Positions 23,360-34,675 of a DNA stretch of 64,000 bases are shown here, one piece after another (position 1 is the first letter of the stretch; each line of letters starts with the position of its first letter). The DNA is from Cyathus striatus. Lineage: Eukaryota; Basidiomycota; Agaricomycetes; Agaricales; Nidulariaceae. Where the stretch lies: assembly GCA_025738555.1 (NCBI GenBank), contig JAOVFP010000013.1, positions 3,782,001-3,846,000 on the forward strand, read 5' to 3'. The notes beneath the pieces are model-generated. The model ran no database searches. It was not told where the DNA came from and saw only the letters and a list, made by a program, of their open reading frames with translations. A program made the position numbers and the translations under genes.

Positions 23360-23499
23360 ATTCCCGCTACCTTTTAAGGTAGTAGGGTTATGTAGGGCGA
23401 TGAAAACTCGTTTTTTGCAGAGCGAACACCTCCCATCAACCGGAGTTTAAATACACGTGGTTGCCAAAAATGATGGCGGCCGACGACAATTCCCACATA
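23360..23499 (+). repeat. Direct repeat, copy 1 (about 140 bp)
   Basis: The block beginning ATTCCCGCTACCTTTTAAGG and ending AATTCCCACATA recurs in the same orientation at 24966-25108 with only scattered differences. It contains GTAGGGTTATGTAGGGCGAT and GGTTGCCAAAAATGATGGC. The MITE at 23500-23777 sits directly at its right end. Confidence 0.75.
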
Positions 23500-23777
23500 C
23501 TGTCCCTACCTGTAAGGATGCAACGGGGTTTTGAAGCGTGACACAAAAATTTGGTGCGAGCTAAGCAACGAGTGCTAAATTTTGCGTGACAATTTACAGA
23601 ATTAGCAACCTGACGAGGGAATTTTAGGGTAAAAAACTTACTTTTTGATCTTTTCATCAACTTGTCACGCATCCTGCTAAGCAACGGGGCCACCGTTATG
23701 CGTGACCAAATGCTGTTTTAGCAACACAACGGAGTCAGCGTTATGCGTGACTGTTGCATCCATACAGGTAGGGACAG
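23500..23777. mobile_element. MITE with 25-bp terminal inverted repeats and TA target duplication
   Basis: The left end CTGTCCCTACCTGTAAGGATG (continuing CAAC) and the right end, read in reverse complement, match at 24 of 25 positions. Both ends are flanked by TA (23498-23499 and 23778-23779), the target duplication of Tc1/mariner-type transposases. The 278-bp element has no coding capacity and carries repeated GCGTGAC motifs in both orientations inside. It would need a transposase supplied elsewhere. The near-perfect termini suggest fairly recent insertion. Confidence 0.8.
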
Positions 23778-24649
23778 TATAACGAGAATGGTTTCTTGCG
23801 TTGTCAAGCGGCCCGGGTTGTAGCACGTTACACACAGCTTGGAATACCTCAAAAATTTAATTATGTATTTTAAATAGTGTGAACTACGTGTATGTAAAGT
23901 TAGGATTGAATTTAATATCTTGGTGGCATATTATAAGCAATTTTTCTGTGAAGATGCATTTTCTTAAGGGAAATCATTCATTGACCAGCAGAGCACTTCG
24001 AGAGATACAGAACTGTTCAAGATTTAAATTTCTCTGAGACATAAATTGTATACCACCTAATAAAATATCCAGACGATTTAAAGATTGCTTCATTATTGTA
24101 CTGAAAACAAGAGTAATAAGTTTGATCACACATAATTGATATATGTGTTTCATCTCCTACCAGTAAATATCATACTGTGTGTACAGTACTATTCTGAAGT
24201 ATGAGTTCTACATATCCTCAGGAATTTATGTAGTGCTACATTAGTCTATATAGCAGTTAAACATGCAATTTCTCAGGTTTAACAATTAAGTAAGCTCACA
24301 TAAATATCGTTATAGTATCTCAGTATACAATTGCCTGTATCTTTTGATATGTAAATAGTTTATACTACATATATAGTACATCATTTGTCCAAGATATCAT
24401 GTAGAAATGCCAACAAGAACAACTTCTGTAGGCTAATTTGTAGATTGTATAACACAAATATAGCTGGTGAATTAGATTGTGTATATCACGCCATTAAATA
24501 AGTCCATTATGTTATAAATTTCGTTCCAGTAGTATAAATCATGGAAATTATATATGCATAATTCCAAGTTGGTCTGCACAGAGTGTAGTGTGCTACATTT
24601 TAATTAATGTGAGAATGCCTCGCATTTTTAGTAGGAAAAATGCATGATT

Positions 24650-25083
24650 GCCATTACTTTTGGCAACCACATGTAAGCTTGAAATATTGGTCATTCCCAT
24701 ATTCTAACTGCTTGGAGCTTCTATATACTTACCGTGTTTGGTGCATCATCGACCAATCATCAACCAGATATTCAGGACTATCCTTTGATGACAAAATGTC
24801 TTGCTCTCGTGAACATCCCATTCAATAAACTTTCAGTGATACACCTGCTTGTGCACTTTCAACAGGTCTAACCACATATATAAATAATATATTATATGTT
24901 TATTGGAGAGAATCAGGTTGTGTTAGGTAGTGGGCCTTGCCACTTGTCGGCCTTATTGATTTATTATTCCCGCTACCTTTTAAGGTAGTAGGGTTATGTA
25001 GGGCGATGAAAACTTGTTTCTTGCAGAGCGAACACCTCCCATCAACTGGAGTTTAAATACATGTGGTTGCCAAAAATAATGGC
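24650..25083. mobile_element. Putative 434-bp element bounded by inverted repeats
   Basis: The left end GCCATTACTTTTGGCAACCA (continuing CATGTA) is matched in reverse complement by 25058-25083 with one mismatch in 26. The enclosed DNA is A/T-rich and non-coding. The right part overlaps the direct repeat at 24966-25108, so that repeat may be the right half of this element, with a second solo half at 23360-23499. A target duplication could not be defined. Confidence 0.45.
24817..24966 (+). repeat. Direct repeat with internal insertion, copy 1
   Basis: CCCATTCAATAAACTTTC near 24817 and GGTAGTGGGCCTTGCCACTT near 24925 are both present, in the same order, at 26722-26795. There the two parts are joined directly. 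Copy 1 carries about 78 extra bases (24847-24924) between them. Confidence 0.55.
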
Positions 25084-25108
25084 AACCAGCAACAATTCCC
25101 ACACATAA
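24966..25108 (+). repeat. Direct repeat, copy 2 (about 140 bp)
   Basis: This is the partner of 23360-23499. It lacks the MITE at its right end (AATTCCCACACATAATATC). The downstream part (GGGCATTCCCGTATCCTAAC, TGCTTGGAGCT) resembles sequence at about 24690-24722, so the repeat family is longer than the 140 bp. Confidence 0.7.
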
Positions 25109-27312
25109 TATCGGGCATTCCCGTATCCTAACTGCTTGGAGCTACTGCATACTTATCGCATCTGGCGCATCGTTGACCAATCATTGATTAACATACTTAC
25201 AAGTTCTTTTGTATTTTTTATTTTACACCATTACTTTAAAGTTTTATGTTATATAGTATGTTTAGTTATATATTTCGTCTCAGAACACTTCAAAACTGGC
25301 ATCCTTGTGCAGGTGTACACATCTGTCACTTTCTAGGCATTTTAGCAATCAGAAAAAAAGAGATTGACGAAATCGCATAGCACCGTAGGAGTTTGGAGTA
25401 GGGCAGCAAACACGGGGCTTAACCTTTCGAGGCTGGTACTGACTTCGACTTAACACAGGCAGAAGCACACCCTCAGATGTTTAATTGTCGCTCGCTCATA
25501 CGTGGGGCTTTGAGGAGCATTGTATCACTGTAACGACATTGGTTTAATAGTTAGAAGAGAATTGGGTGTGGGGAAGGTGTGAAGATGAATCATGAATATC
25601 AGACCTTGTTTTGAAAGAATTGGCATGTTGCTGTGCAAAGTGGAGCTTGGTCCCGAAGGTAGTAGACCCCCACTAACGCAATGCAGAGTGTTCATACATT
25701 GAAGACACGAAACAGGGAGTTAGGAAAACATGGACGTACGCTGATCAGTGACAACCAGTTCGCAAGACAGCGCCCACACCCTATGTAGTACCACAGCATC
25801 AGCTTCCTTACAAATTACAATTCCAAAGGAAGTAGGAACTTTCGAACCTAATGATGAATCGACCTGTCATGACATATGCTCCATAGATTTGATGATGGAG
25901 ACTTGAAATTGTCAACATGTGGGGTCGTCATTGATGTTGAACGTTTCGTGACACAGCCATAATAGGAATAAATCAGTGATTTGTTATGGTTCAAGCTGCT
26001 AACTTGCAGTAGGCCAATAGATGAATGAGAGCGGTTTTGTGGACTGTGAAGTCTTTATGTAATAGTCCTCATGGGCAGCTGGCACCAGTGATTTGAACTT
26101 GGTTCCTTCAGTACTGAATTTAATTCAATTTACTCAATTACTTTTGCTCATGCTCGTGCAATAGTAAGGCAAGGCTTACCTCGAAGTCTCCTTACACGAG
26201 GTTCAAGGAAGAAACAGGAACCGTTGTTCCACTCTCCTTCTCTTCCCGTACCTGGTAAGTCTTGGCAATCTTTGGTGCCATTTACTGATCATTCTTCTTC
26301 CTCTCACACCAGAGTGCTCTGCTAGGTTTTAGCTGGGCTGTCTCGTCTGTAGCTTTTGCATTACCCACCCTCCCTTTTCCGCAGCTTGTCAATTTGTAGC
26401 CACTACTTTCCTATTTGTACTCTTTTTTTTAGCCATCTATTTTCTCTCTCACTACTCTTACTATCTCTCTTGAATCATGTCCTTTCGATAGAATCTCTTT
26501 AATTCTGTTTACACTACACTCACCTTTCTCTTCGTGTCGGCTCTCATCGTTATGTGTGCAATATAGCTGTTTTAGCGGTGTTGAGGTACATCACGTAGTT
26601 GATGGATGCTGCCTCTCCACTTGCTGCTCCTACTCTTTGTGCAAGAGTGTTTTTTTGATTGGCACTTGAACAAGTGCTGAGCAAATTTGAAAAAGCTTGT
26701 GGTTCTGGAACACCGTAGATGACCCATTCAATAAACTTTCAATAATACACCTCAGGTAGTGGGCCTTGCCGCTAGTCAGCCTTATTGATTTATCGAGTAG
26801 GAGGAAGTGAAGGTATTCTGTTTGAAGATGCAGAGCGTGACATCTGCTCTCGAGACGCATTGAATTCCAATCTCCGCTTGAAGATCCATCACGATCAAAG
26901 GGTCTTCAAAGGGACGACCTAACTGATAACCAACGGACAATGCCGAGTTTGCTTACGAACCCCATCGCCGCGCCGTGACATAACGTGACAAAAGTTTGCA
27001 ACTCCTTGATTTTGGACTAAGCCTCACTTTGCGCTTCATATAATGTCCTCCTGTTGGTGGTTTTTTATATAATTTGGAAGTAAGAATATTCAGATGCATT
27101 ACTATCGATTTTTAAAATTTGAAGTGGATACAAGCAATAATGAGTAAGTCCGAAGGGATTTTCAAAAAAGTTTGCAACACCCTGAGCATGATAGTAGAAA
27201 GCAGTTGAGGTGCACTACTAGAAATTTGCCTGTGTTAGTTAGTATTCAAGTCACATAGCCTATAGGATACATATCATGTCCGAAATAAATTTATTTTTGG
27301 TTTTTACATATA
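25109..27312. other. Gene-free AT-rich stretch
   Basis: No coding region, RNA gene or splice pattern was recognised. Open frames are all under 80 codons. A pyrimidine-rich tract lies at about 26200-26560, and a short repeat copy at 26722-26795. Confidence 0.5.
26722..26795 (+). repeat. Direct repeat, copy 2 (no internal insertion)
   Basis: This matches the outer parts of 24817-24966 in order (CCCATTCAATAAACTTTC, then GGTAGTGGGCCTTGCC and GCCTTATTGATTTAT), without the 78-bp middle. It may represent the pre-insertion state. Confidence 0.55.
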
Positions 27313-27461
27313 AGTGGATGACTTCCCACAGCATTTAGAAACCCAGATTAAATTTCTAAATGTCTTAAGCGAAATTGGCCGTGATGCCGACGTCCAAATC
27401 AGCTCACTTTGACAGCTGATCTTTAAACCGACCTCTTTCTAGACGATAATCTGGAAGAGGC

Positions 27462-27682
27462 CCAGGCTCCTAAAACCATCCTCATCGCTCGCTCGAATGG
27501 CCTACGCATGATAAGATAGGGTGTACAAACAAAGAACAAACAAATCTAAGAGGCCAAACTCGCGAGCGAGAGGCTGGCAGAATTCGTATCGGTCTTCTCG
27601 GAAATGTGACAGAACCTCAGCAACATGGTCCCGAAAATTACTTCGCTTACAATAAATGACCAAATTCACATGACAATAAAAT
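27462..27682 (+). repeat. Inner inverted-repeat arm, left
   Basis: This starts CCAGGCTCCTAAAACCATCC and ends CATGACAATAAAATC. It matches the reverse complement of 28554-28775 with only about two differences seen by eye. The internal sequence CGCTCGCTCGAATGGCCTAC is distinctive. Confidence 0.85.
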
Positions 27683-28553
27683 CATTTTTACATCAGTGCA
27701 AGCAGCAAAGTTTCTGAGACCCTGGCATTCAACTGGCATTACTGTTGCTTGATTGATCTTTCACCTTTCACGGTCTTGGTCTACCTACTACTTACTTAGT
27801 CTACTGCAAGTTAATTGAAGTGTTTAGTGGTGGTCAATGGTGAGGGGGTGAGGAGAAGCGGTGAAGAGAGAGACCAGAAAGACGCATACGCGACGGTCAC
27901 ATGACTTGGTCGCTGTGCTTCGAGGAATGTCGAGTTTTATAGTGCAGGCGAAACACCTACTCTACAACATTCATAATAAATAGATTGCTTTTGCCCTTTC
28001 ATTGAATTTTTTGCCCAACACTGCCTTAGAATTCAGTGTATTCTAATGAGCCCAAAAAGAAGACAACCAAATGGAAACTGCTTAATTTCTTCAAAGCTCC
28101 AGTGTAAATTTAATTGATATTGTAGAAGCCATAAGTACTAACAGTTCCAGAGCTTGGACATCATGTTGCAGTGTGAAATTTCATGCAAAATGCGACAAAG
28201 CTATTGGAAATACGCAAGGAATACATCGCTCTAGTGCTCTAACTAGAGCGCACAGGCCCCCTGGACCAGGACAGGAGATTCGTACATGCTAATACTATCT
28301 CATTATCTCTATGAATCACTGCAGATCATGCACATGTTTCTATTAAAGAAGGATATCATACTGGTAGAACTTGATTAGAATAATGACTGTATTTGTCTGA
28401 TGTTGAGCCCCACTTACAATGGGTTTAACTTTACAGCTCGCAAAACTACAAAACCAAAGCTTTGTGAATTCAGAAATGGACTACATACTTATCACCAAAA
28501 TTGTACGCGATGACACCTCCCTGACTTGTCGACATGAGAACTGATGTAAAAGA

Positions 28554-28775
28554 GATTTTATTGTCATGTGAATTTGGTCATTTATTGTAAGCGAAGTAAT
28601 TTTCGGGACCATGTTGCTGAGGTTCTGTCACATCTCCGAGAAGACCGATACGAATTCTGCCAGCCTCTCGCTCGCGAGTTTGGCCTCTTAGATTTGTTTG
28701 TTCTTTGTTTGTACACCTTATCTTATCATGCGTAGGCCATTCGAGCGAGCGATGAGGATGGTTTTAGGAGCCTGG
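28554..28775 (-). repeat. Inner inverted-repeat arm, right
   Basis: This is the reverse-complement partner of 27462-27682, separated from it by 871 bp. Near identity implies recent origin or ongoing gene conversion between the arms. Confidence 0.85.
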
Positions 28776-29521
28776 AAGAGGCCCCCTCCCCTCCCTTCCA
28801 GTTCTAAACGCCCTCCTCTAAACACATTTTCAGCCTCCGATGTCAAAATCCCTGCAGGGACGTATCATCTCAAGATTCCCAATACCATACACTGTATTCT
28901 CCCTCCTCTTGCATAAAATAGTCACAGTTAAAATGACAATGTAGTAGCTCTATCATTCTATGTCGTGATATTTTGTGTACTTATTCATTATAATGACACT
29001 CTCTGCAAACGACATATAATTGTATGTATAACTTATTTTTGAGAAAATTTGTTCATAGCTGGTCCATAGTGCCATTGAAGTTCTGACTATGGGAGAGAGC
29101 AGTACTTACACCAGAGAAAAGGTTACATCAGACTAGCATGTGCATGTATATTATTTAATGTACAAATAATCTGAGAGATTCAGTCACAACAAGACAGGTA
29201 AAAGCAATATCACGGTGAATAAATGAAAAAGATAAACATATGATAAGATTACGACAGCGCTAATGAAATTTAGAAATGACATTGGAAGTCTAAGAGAAAA
29301 TGTGTTATGGTTAGAAACGCAGACCTAGATTAACCGAGAGCCACTCGCTTAACGTTTAGAAAAATAATCTGGGTTTCTAAACCCTGCAGGAAGTCATCCA
29401 GTATGTTGTGAAGAGGTTGTTTTTAATTGCAAGTTGAGTAATTATGAATGATGGGTATTAATTGGGTATTCAGCGAGTTGATTTTTTCAAGGCCTTTCAA
29501 CAAAAGATTCGAGACGGCCAA

Positions 29522-29587
29522 TAAAATAAATATTGAGACCCGTAGGTCTACCACTCCGGGAAAGCGTGTCATCCTTGTGCAGGGGCC

Positions 29588-29618
<31 letters not shown>

Positions 29619-29642
29619 TTCGTATGTCACCCCGAAGGGGAC
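29522..29642 (-). ncRNA. U6: U6 spliceosomal snRNA, copy 2
   Basis: Read on the minus strand this is identical to the U6 copy at 7826-7946, including the ACAGAGA box, AGC triad, internal stem-loop and the AGACC-TACG-GGTCT 3' hairpin. About 70 bp upstream (29643-29712) are also nearly identical, while the DNA beyond the RNA's 3' end diverges at once (GGCCGTCTCGAATC here). That GTCTCGAATC resembles a polymerase III B box (GGTTCGAATC), which in yeast U6 lies downstream; the first copy has only a weaker match. The RNA part is intact, so both genes could be active. Confidence 0.88.
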
Positions 29643-29712
29643 AATAGTCTTTGGGTAAGCAAGGTTCGTGCGAATTCAGTTTTGCATTTTGTTCAGCTCG
29701 CGGGGTTGGATC

Positions 29713-30082
29713 CTCAATTTATGTTTATCATCCTATAGTGTTTCTTCTTCTTTCCCTTTCTTGTATTGCCGCTTGAAGTTGACACTACTGCTTATAGCCC
29801 CCTCCAATAAAGTTCATACTTGAGGCTTGTCATTAAGTACTCGATGCAGATATTATAAGTATAGTATGCAAGGTATCAGATTCAAGTGTACAGTTACATG
29901 TTGTAATAATAGTGAGATGATAATTGTGATTGGTAATTCTAAAGAAGATAGCATATGATGAAAGTAATATGTACAGTAGATGGATGTAATGATGTCCGTG
30001 TTAGATGATGTAAAAGTAAAAATTAAAAAATACAAGTAAACTTGAAGCCTCTCACTCTCTGTTCACTGCGACGCGATCCAGA
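29713..30082. other. Spacer between U6 copy 2 and FunK1 3' end
   Basis: This A/T-rich, non-coding sequence probably contains the 3' untranslated region of the kinase gene near 30082. Confidence 0.45.
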
Positions 30083-33050
30083 TTAGCGGCGCCTTTTCCT
30101 TGGATAGCCTTCTCCTTCTATGGCGGAAGACCGCCTCTTCAGACTTTGCGAAGTCTGAATACTGGAGGGTGCATGGGCAGGCTCTGGACTAGTAATTTGT
30201 ACAGATGTCTTTTTCATAGCGAGACGGTTGGAGCGGCGAGCGCCTGAATCGACTGACGACACCTTGCTTCGTGGTGGCTCAGAAGCAAAGCTCTTCGGTA
30301 GCGGAATATTCGCTGCTGTTTGAACTTCAATGTCATCCGCGCCCATATCCTCATCAAGTATATCGCCATCTCGGACGCTTATAACAGAAGAAAGCTTGGA
30401 AGAACGAGAAGCCTTAACAGAGACAGCTGGCACTTGTGTAGCAACTCGTCGTCCTGGTCTTATGTAGTCTTTTCTGCTATCGTCCTCAGGCCAACCGGGA
30501 ACATTGATCATTTCATGCAAAAGCTCGGCCAATTCCATGTGATTCGGGTAGAGTTTGTTGCGCTTCATAAAAAACGGACGCCTAATTATCTCCCGTAGGT
30601 CCTGTAGCAGTGTATTTAACGGGGGATTGTCTTCGACCATTAATGGCTCGGGGTCTGGCAGAAGAACCCATGCTAGTTTGTGGGTCTTTGCATCCCCCTT
30701 GTCAGAGTGATCGAAAAACTTTGTACATGCCTCCTCTCGATATTCATGAGTGTGTTTTGAGTAGCGAAGAAGAATCCAGACAATAACCCAGTAAAAGGAT
30801 TCAAGGTCATGATGATCGTAGTGGTCTTTCTCAGCAAGTACTTCGATTGCCATGAACTGTTGAGTACCCTAGTGATATCACATAAGTTTCTTTCCGTTGA
30901 TCATAGGACAAAATAAAACTCTTACTGTCAGCTCTTTGTGAGGATTCGGTTGACTATCAAGGATAACTTCGTCCCCAGCCTTGTTCAACCCAAAATCACA
31001 GGGTTGGAATGTTGCGTAGTCAAAATCATGCAGAAACCCTTGTAGTCTACCGGATTTCTCTACTATCAGGACATTTCCGTTACTGACATCTCGATGAAGG
31101 ACGCCGCAGGACCGAGCGATGAAATGTCCTGTATCGATGTTCAGGATGTCACGACAACGCAAAAAATGAAGCTTAGAACTTACCTATCACTGCGTCTCTT
31201 ATTGCCATGGCAAGGCCATTCGTGCTAGGAAAATCCGATAACGGACGTCCGACAGGTCCAGTGAGGGCCCGACCTCTGGTGCGTTCCGAAGATTCATCTT
31301 CATTGAAAAGGCGTCGCGTCGCTGTGGTGTGTCCTCGTTCTGAATCAGTCCCAGAGTCGGTGTCAATGTCGGCAAGATCCAAGTAACCATAATATTCAGA
31401 TAACCCAGGAATCCAGGTCGGATCACTATCAACATCAGGATAAATCTTCCTGACCCAATCAAATTCTGGCTTTGTCCTCAGCTCGGCATAACGTTCCTGG
31501 ATCCTCTCGTAGAATTCAGATTCAGGCCTACGAATTCGTTGGTGCCAAGCATCCTTCATGACAAATTCGTGGTAGCCATGATCTGGTATTTCCACTAAAA
31601 TCCTAGTGACATAAGTCGCGCGAGAGAAAAGGCCAGAAGACTTGTAAAGAGCTGGTCCGAACGTAAAACCTTCTACATCATCTAAGAAGCTATTAGACCT
31701 GATACAATAAAACGAAAAGAAACCAGGACGTACAATAAGGAAGATCTTGATCGTCATCGGTGGTTGCAACAGAGGATCTAGTTGAGCCACTTAAAGAATC
31801 CTCATTGATCCTTCGCGACAAGAAAGCATCACGATTCAATCGAACTTTGACCCATCGACAGTTACTTTTGTCAAGTATGACGGAAGAATCGAATCGTTTA
31901 ACCTCTTCCTGCATTATTTTTATATCCCTTGTATTGGGAAGTCGTATCGTTTCATCCCAACCGACAATAGTATTGGGAATGCCATGAAGAGGATTGACTA
32001 GGCGCCAGAGGAACTCCCGAATTACCTGGGGTTTCTGGAGATAGTTAAAGCCACAAGAGACACTTCCGGAGCGGTCGAAGCGATAAATACGCATTTGATG
32101 CGTTGTCGAATACACTCCAATCACAAATACGTAACAGCACGATGAGGCAAAGAGGAGATTTCTTGCGTTCTTGACTAGTTGTGCTATTGTACCGACGTTA
32201 TATGCAGTGGCAGAGATTGTGTCGGATTTCGGATCCACTGGATCAGGTTCTCTTTTTACTTCAATCGGGAGAGTATATTGATCCCAGCCCGCGTTTGACG
32301 GTGGAGTGCCCAGCCCGGGATATGCACCCAGGATATCAGGTCCAGTGGCATGATCGTATTCGGTAGGGCCGGGAAGGCATCGAGAATGTGTATCCTGAAA
32401 TTCGATCGTCTTTGCTTTAGGAAAACTCGTCTGGCTTCCGGCGAGTAGTGTAGTCTGAAAGCTGATCAGAGTTGTGAGATGTATAGACATACGAAGGAAC
32501 TCACAAGAGGGCGGTAGGTTAGGTCTTCTTTTCCTTCGTTTGGTACCTTTCTCGCAAACAGGGGCAGGGCCTTTGCCAACCTTGTAGATACTGGAAGCGA
32601 AGACACATTAGACGGCACGTACTCCTTCAGAAACTGTTCAATCGTCCCATCCTCAGAAGAATCAAAGGCCATGTGGCACTTTGCCCATAACTCGAAAGTT
32701 TTGATATTCCGTGCTTCATCATCTGCCCTGACTGCACTTCCAGAATGGTGATCGCTCTCAGTACCTAGGTCGCCACGCCTAGGAGTGGACTGAGTTGCAG
32801 TGTTGGTCAAACGTTCCGCGACACGAGGAGGTATTCCGCCTATAGTCGGTTCATTCGCTGGAACTGAGCGTGGACGCGTGGGGGTCCGTCGAGTAACACG
32901 AGTATCGATAGGAAAAAGTGGGATATCGGCCATGATAACGTCTGAGTCTAAGAGATCTTCAAAAGAACGCGTTATGGGGGCGATGTAGTAGGATGGTTTA
33001 ATAGTGGTGCTGGTCCTGCGAGAGGAGAGATGTCGACGATATGAAACCAT
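30083..33050 (-). CDS. Fungal-type protein kinase (FunK1 family)
   Basis: Five exons (33050-32505, 32454-31734, 31681-31184, 31128-30926, 30868-30083) give 917 residues in frame. The ATG at 33050 was chosen (MVSYRRHLSSRRTS); upstream only GTG is available. FunK1 features are a long N-terminal region, PIEVKREPDPVDP, LFASSCCYVFVIGVYSTTHQ, the catalytic loop GVLHRDVSNGNVLIVEKSG, the metal-binding HDFDYA (DFD instead of DFG), and the GTQQFMAIEVL block followed by HHDLESFYWVIVWILLRYS. The C-terminal 170 residues are low-complexity and basic (SNRLAMKK, end YPRKRRR). FunK1 kinases are expanded in mushroom-forming fungi; substrates are largely unknown. All core motifs are present, so it is probably active. 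Confidence 0.88.
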
Positions 33051-34675
33051 TGTTGACACGACTTTATGATTTAGAACTCAGAGAAAGCTTTGGCATTCCA
33101 GAATCGTAGAATCAACATGAGACAATGGTGATAGATGGCGATGGCCAGACGTAGCAAGTCACTTGAGCGCGAGTCTCCAACGTGTTGTTTGTTTCAAAGC
33201 CATTTCGCAAACAATCATGCTGTTGGAGTTCTACTGCCAAGTTCTAGTTCTTTCGTTGCATCTCCAGCGTGGACGCACCCACAGTGCACACTGCCATGGA
33301 CCAACAGGACATCTGATAATCTGTGACTTGATCATTTCATGATTTCTTCCGATATAATGTCTGGGCTTCACGAATCACAACTTACATATCCGAATAGCAA
33401 GCTTGTGCTTTGCGATTGCGTCCATTTATACCTTATCTCGACTTTGGTGGCTTCTTGTTTCAAAGAACTACGATGTTATTTCACAGTATAATTCCAATAA
33501 ACTTGTAGGTATTCTTCTAGACTCGAAGCCGTGGGCTAGCATGATTTTTCGACCAAGTTCGATACGCTGCTTTCTGACCTGTATTTTGGCGGTTTGTAAG
33601 AATCTCTAAGTATTCACTGTGCTCCAGATCCACCGAATTTGGTTGTTCCTTGAAGTTGTACGGCTGAATGAATATTCCGAGTCGTACACGAAAACTCTTA
33701 AGAAAATTTAAATCATGCTTGACGCAGACGGGAATCCCACTTCTACATACAAATTAGAGAGAACCACGGCTGCAGGCTGAGGAGAGCTCTAGTTTATACT
33801 ACATACGAGTTTAGAGTGACGATTATTTCTACCGATCCTCTACTACTAACAATATATCACAGCCCTTAGTTTCAGCAACATTCATAAATTATAAAACCAA
33901 TAAATAAATTCAGAACAATTTCACTCTGGCCTTCAAACTATAACATCGCATAAAAAAGAAATAATTCAAGAGCCTACTAAAATAAAACACACACTCCTAT
34001 CCAACAGAAGAATAAATGAATAACAAACAAGTAATCGATAGTAGAGTGAAAAAAATAAAATAAAAAGAATCCAAAACCAAGGATAGAACATGAAGGATGA
34101 GAGCCTTGGTAGGGTATACTAGAGGGAGGGGAGGATAATCATGACGAAGAGAGCGGTGTAAGTCGAAAGTGGTAATGGCTTGCGGCGAGGGCGGCGGGGT
34201 TGGGGCATGATCAATGAGGGCGTGTATGAAAGAAGTATGCGCACAAGGATGAACATTCGACTGGGAAAAGGGGTATTCGAAGGGTGGGCCTAAAAAGGCA
34301 CACGTGTACAGTGAAGAGTATAACAAACAGGGACACGCACAGACATGATAAAATGTGGATATCGGGACATGGGAGAGAATGTGGTTGTGGTTGTGAAAAA
34401 GACGGAGGCATGGGGCGTGATAAGAGCATGAGGATGATCAAAGAACACGAGAAAGAAAAAGGCCGCCAGCGAGCACAGAAAGTTCCCCAGCAATGACGTC
34501 TTTCGTATAACCTGCCCTCAGCCCCCAGTATCCAGGGATATTGTCCAGATCAACCGGAGGAGGAAAGGAAAACAGTGAACAGGAAATATAAAAACACCAA
34601 AAACGAGAAGACTCTGAACGCGCCGGACGCCGGAATTTTCTTATTTTCTTCAACGAGTTTTCTTCAACCCGTCAC
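33051..34675. other. Intergenic, no supported gene
   Basis: This holds the FunK1 promoter side (33051 onward), a dispersed repeat copy (33234-33340), and A/T-rich sequence that becomes the 3' flank of the membrane-protein gene. Open frames on both strands at 33997-34653 overlap each other and lack any family pattern. Confidence 0.45.
33234..33340 (-). repeat. Dispersed repeat copy B
   Basis: The reverse complement starts TGATCAAGTCACAG and ends GAAAGAACTAGAACTTGG, matching the ends of 6871-6989 with a diverged middle. Confidence 0.5.

Larger units (their letters stand above)
27313..29401. repeat. Large nested inverted repeat (foldback-like region)
   Basis: Two sets of inverted arms are nested. 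The outer arms are 27313-27374 and 29342-29401 (GGATGACTTCC and TTTAGAAACCCAGATTA, diverged). The inner arms are 27462-27682 and 28554-28775 (nearly identical). Left arms are 88 bp apart and right arms about 566 bp apart, so the right side seems to carry an insertion of about 480 bp. No transposase gene is inside. It may be a foldback transposon or an inverted segmental duplication. Confidence 0.6.

Noticed and set aside
23360..29401. LTR retrotransposon remnants or CRISPR-like arrays in the repeat island
   Set aside because: No reverse transcriptase, integrase or LTR ends were found, and the repeats are not regularly spaced.
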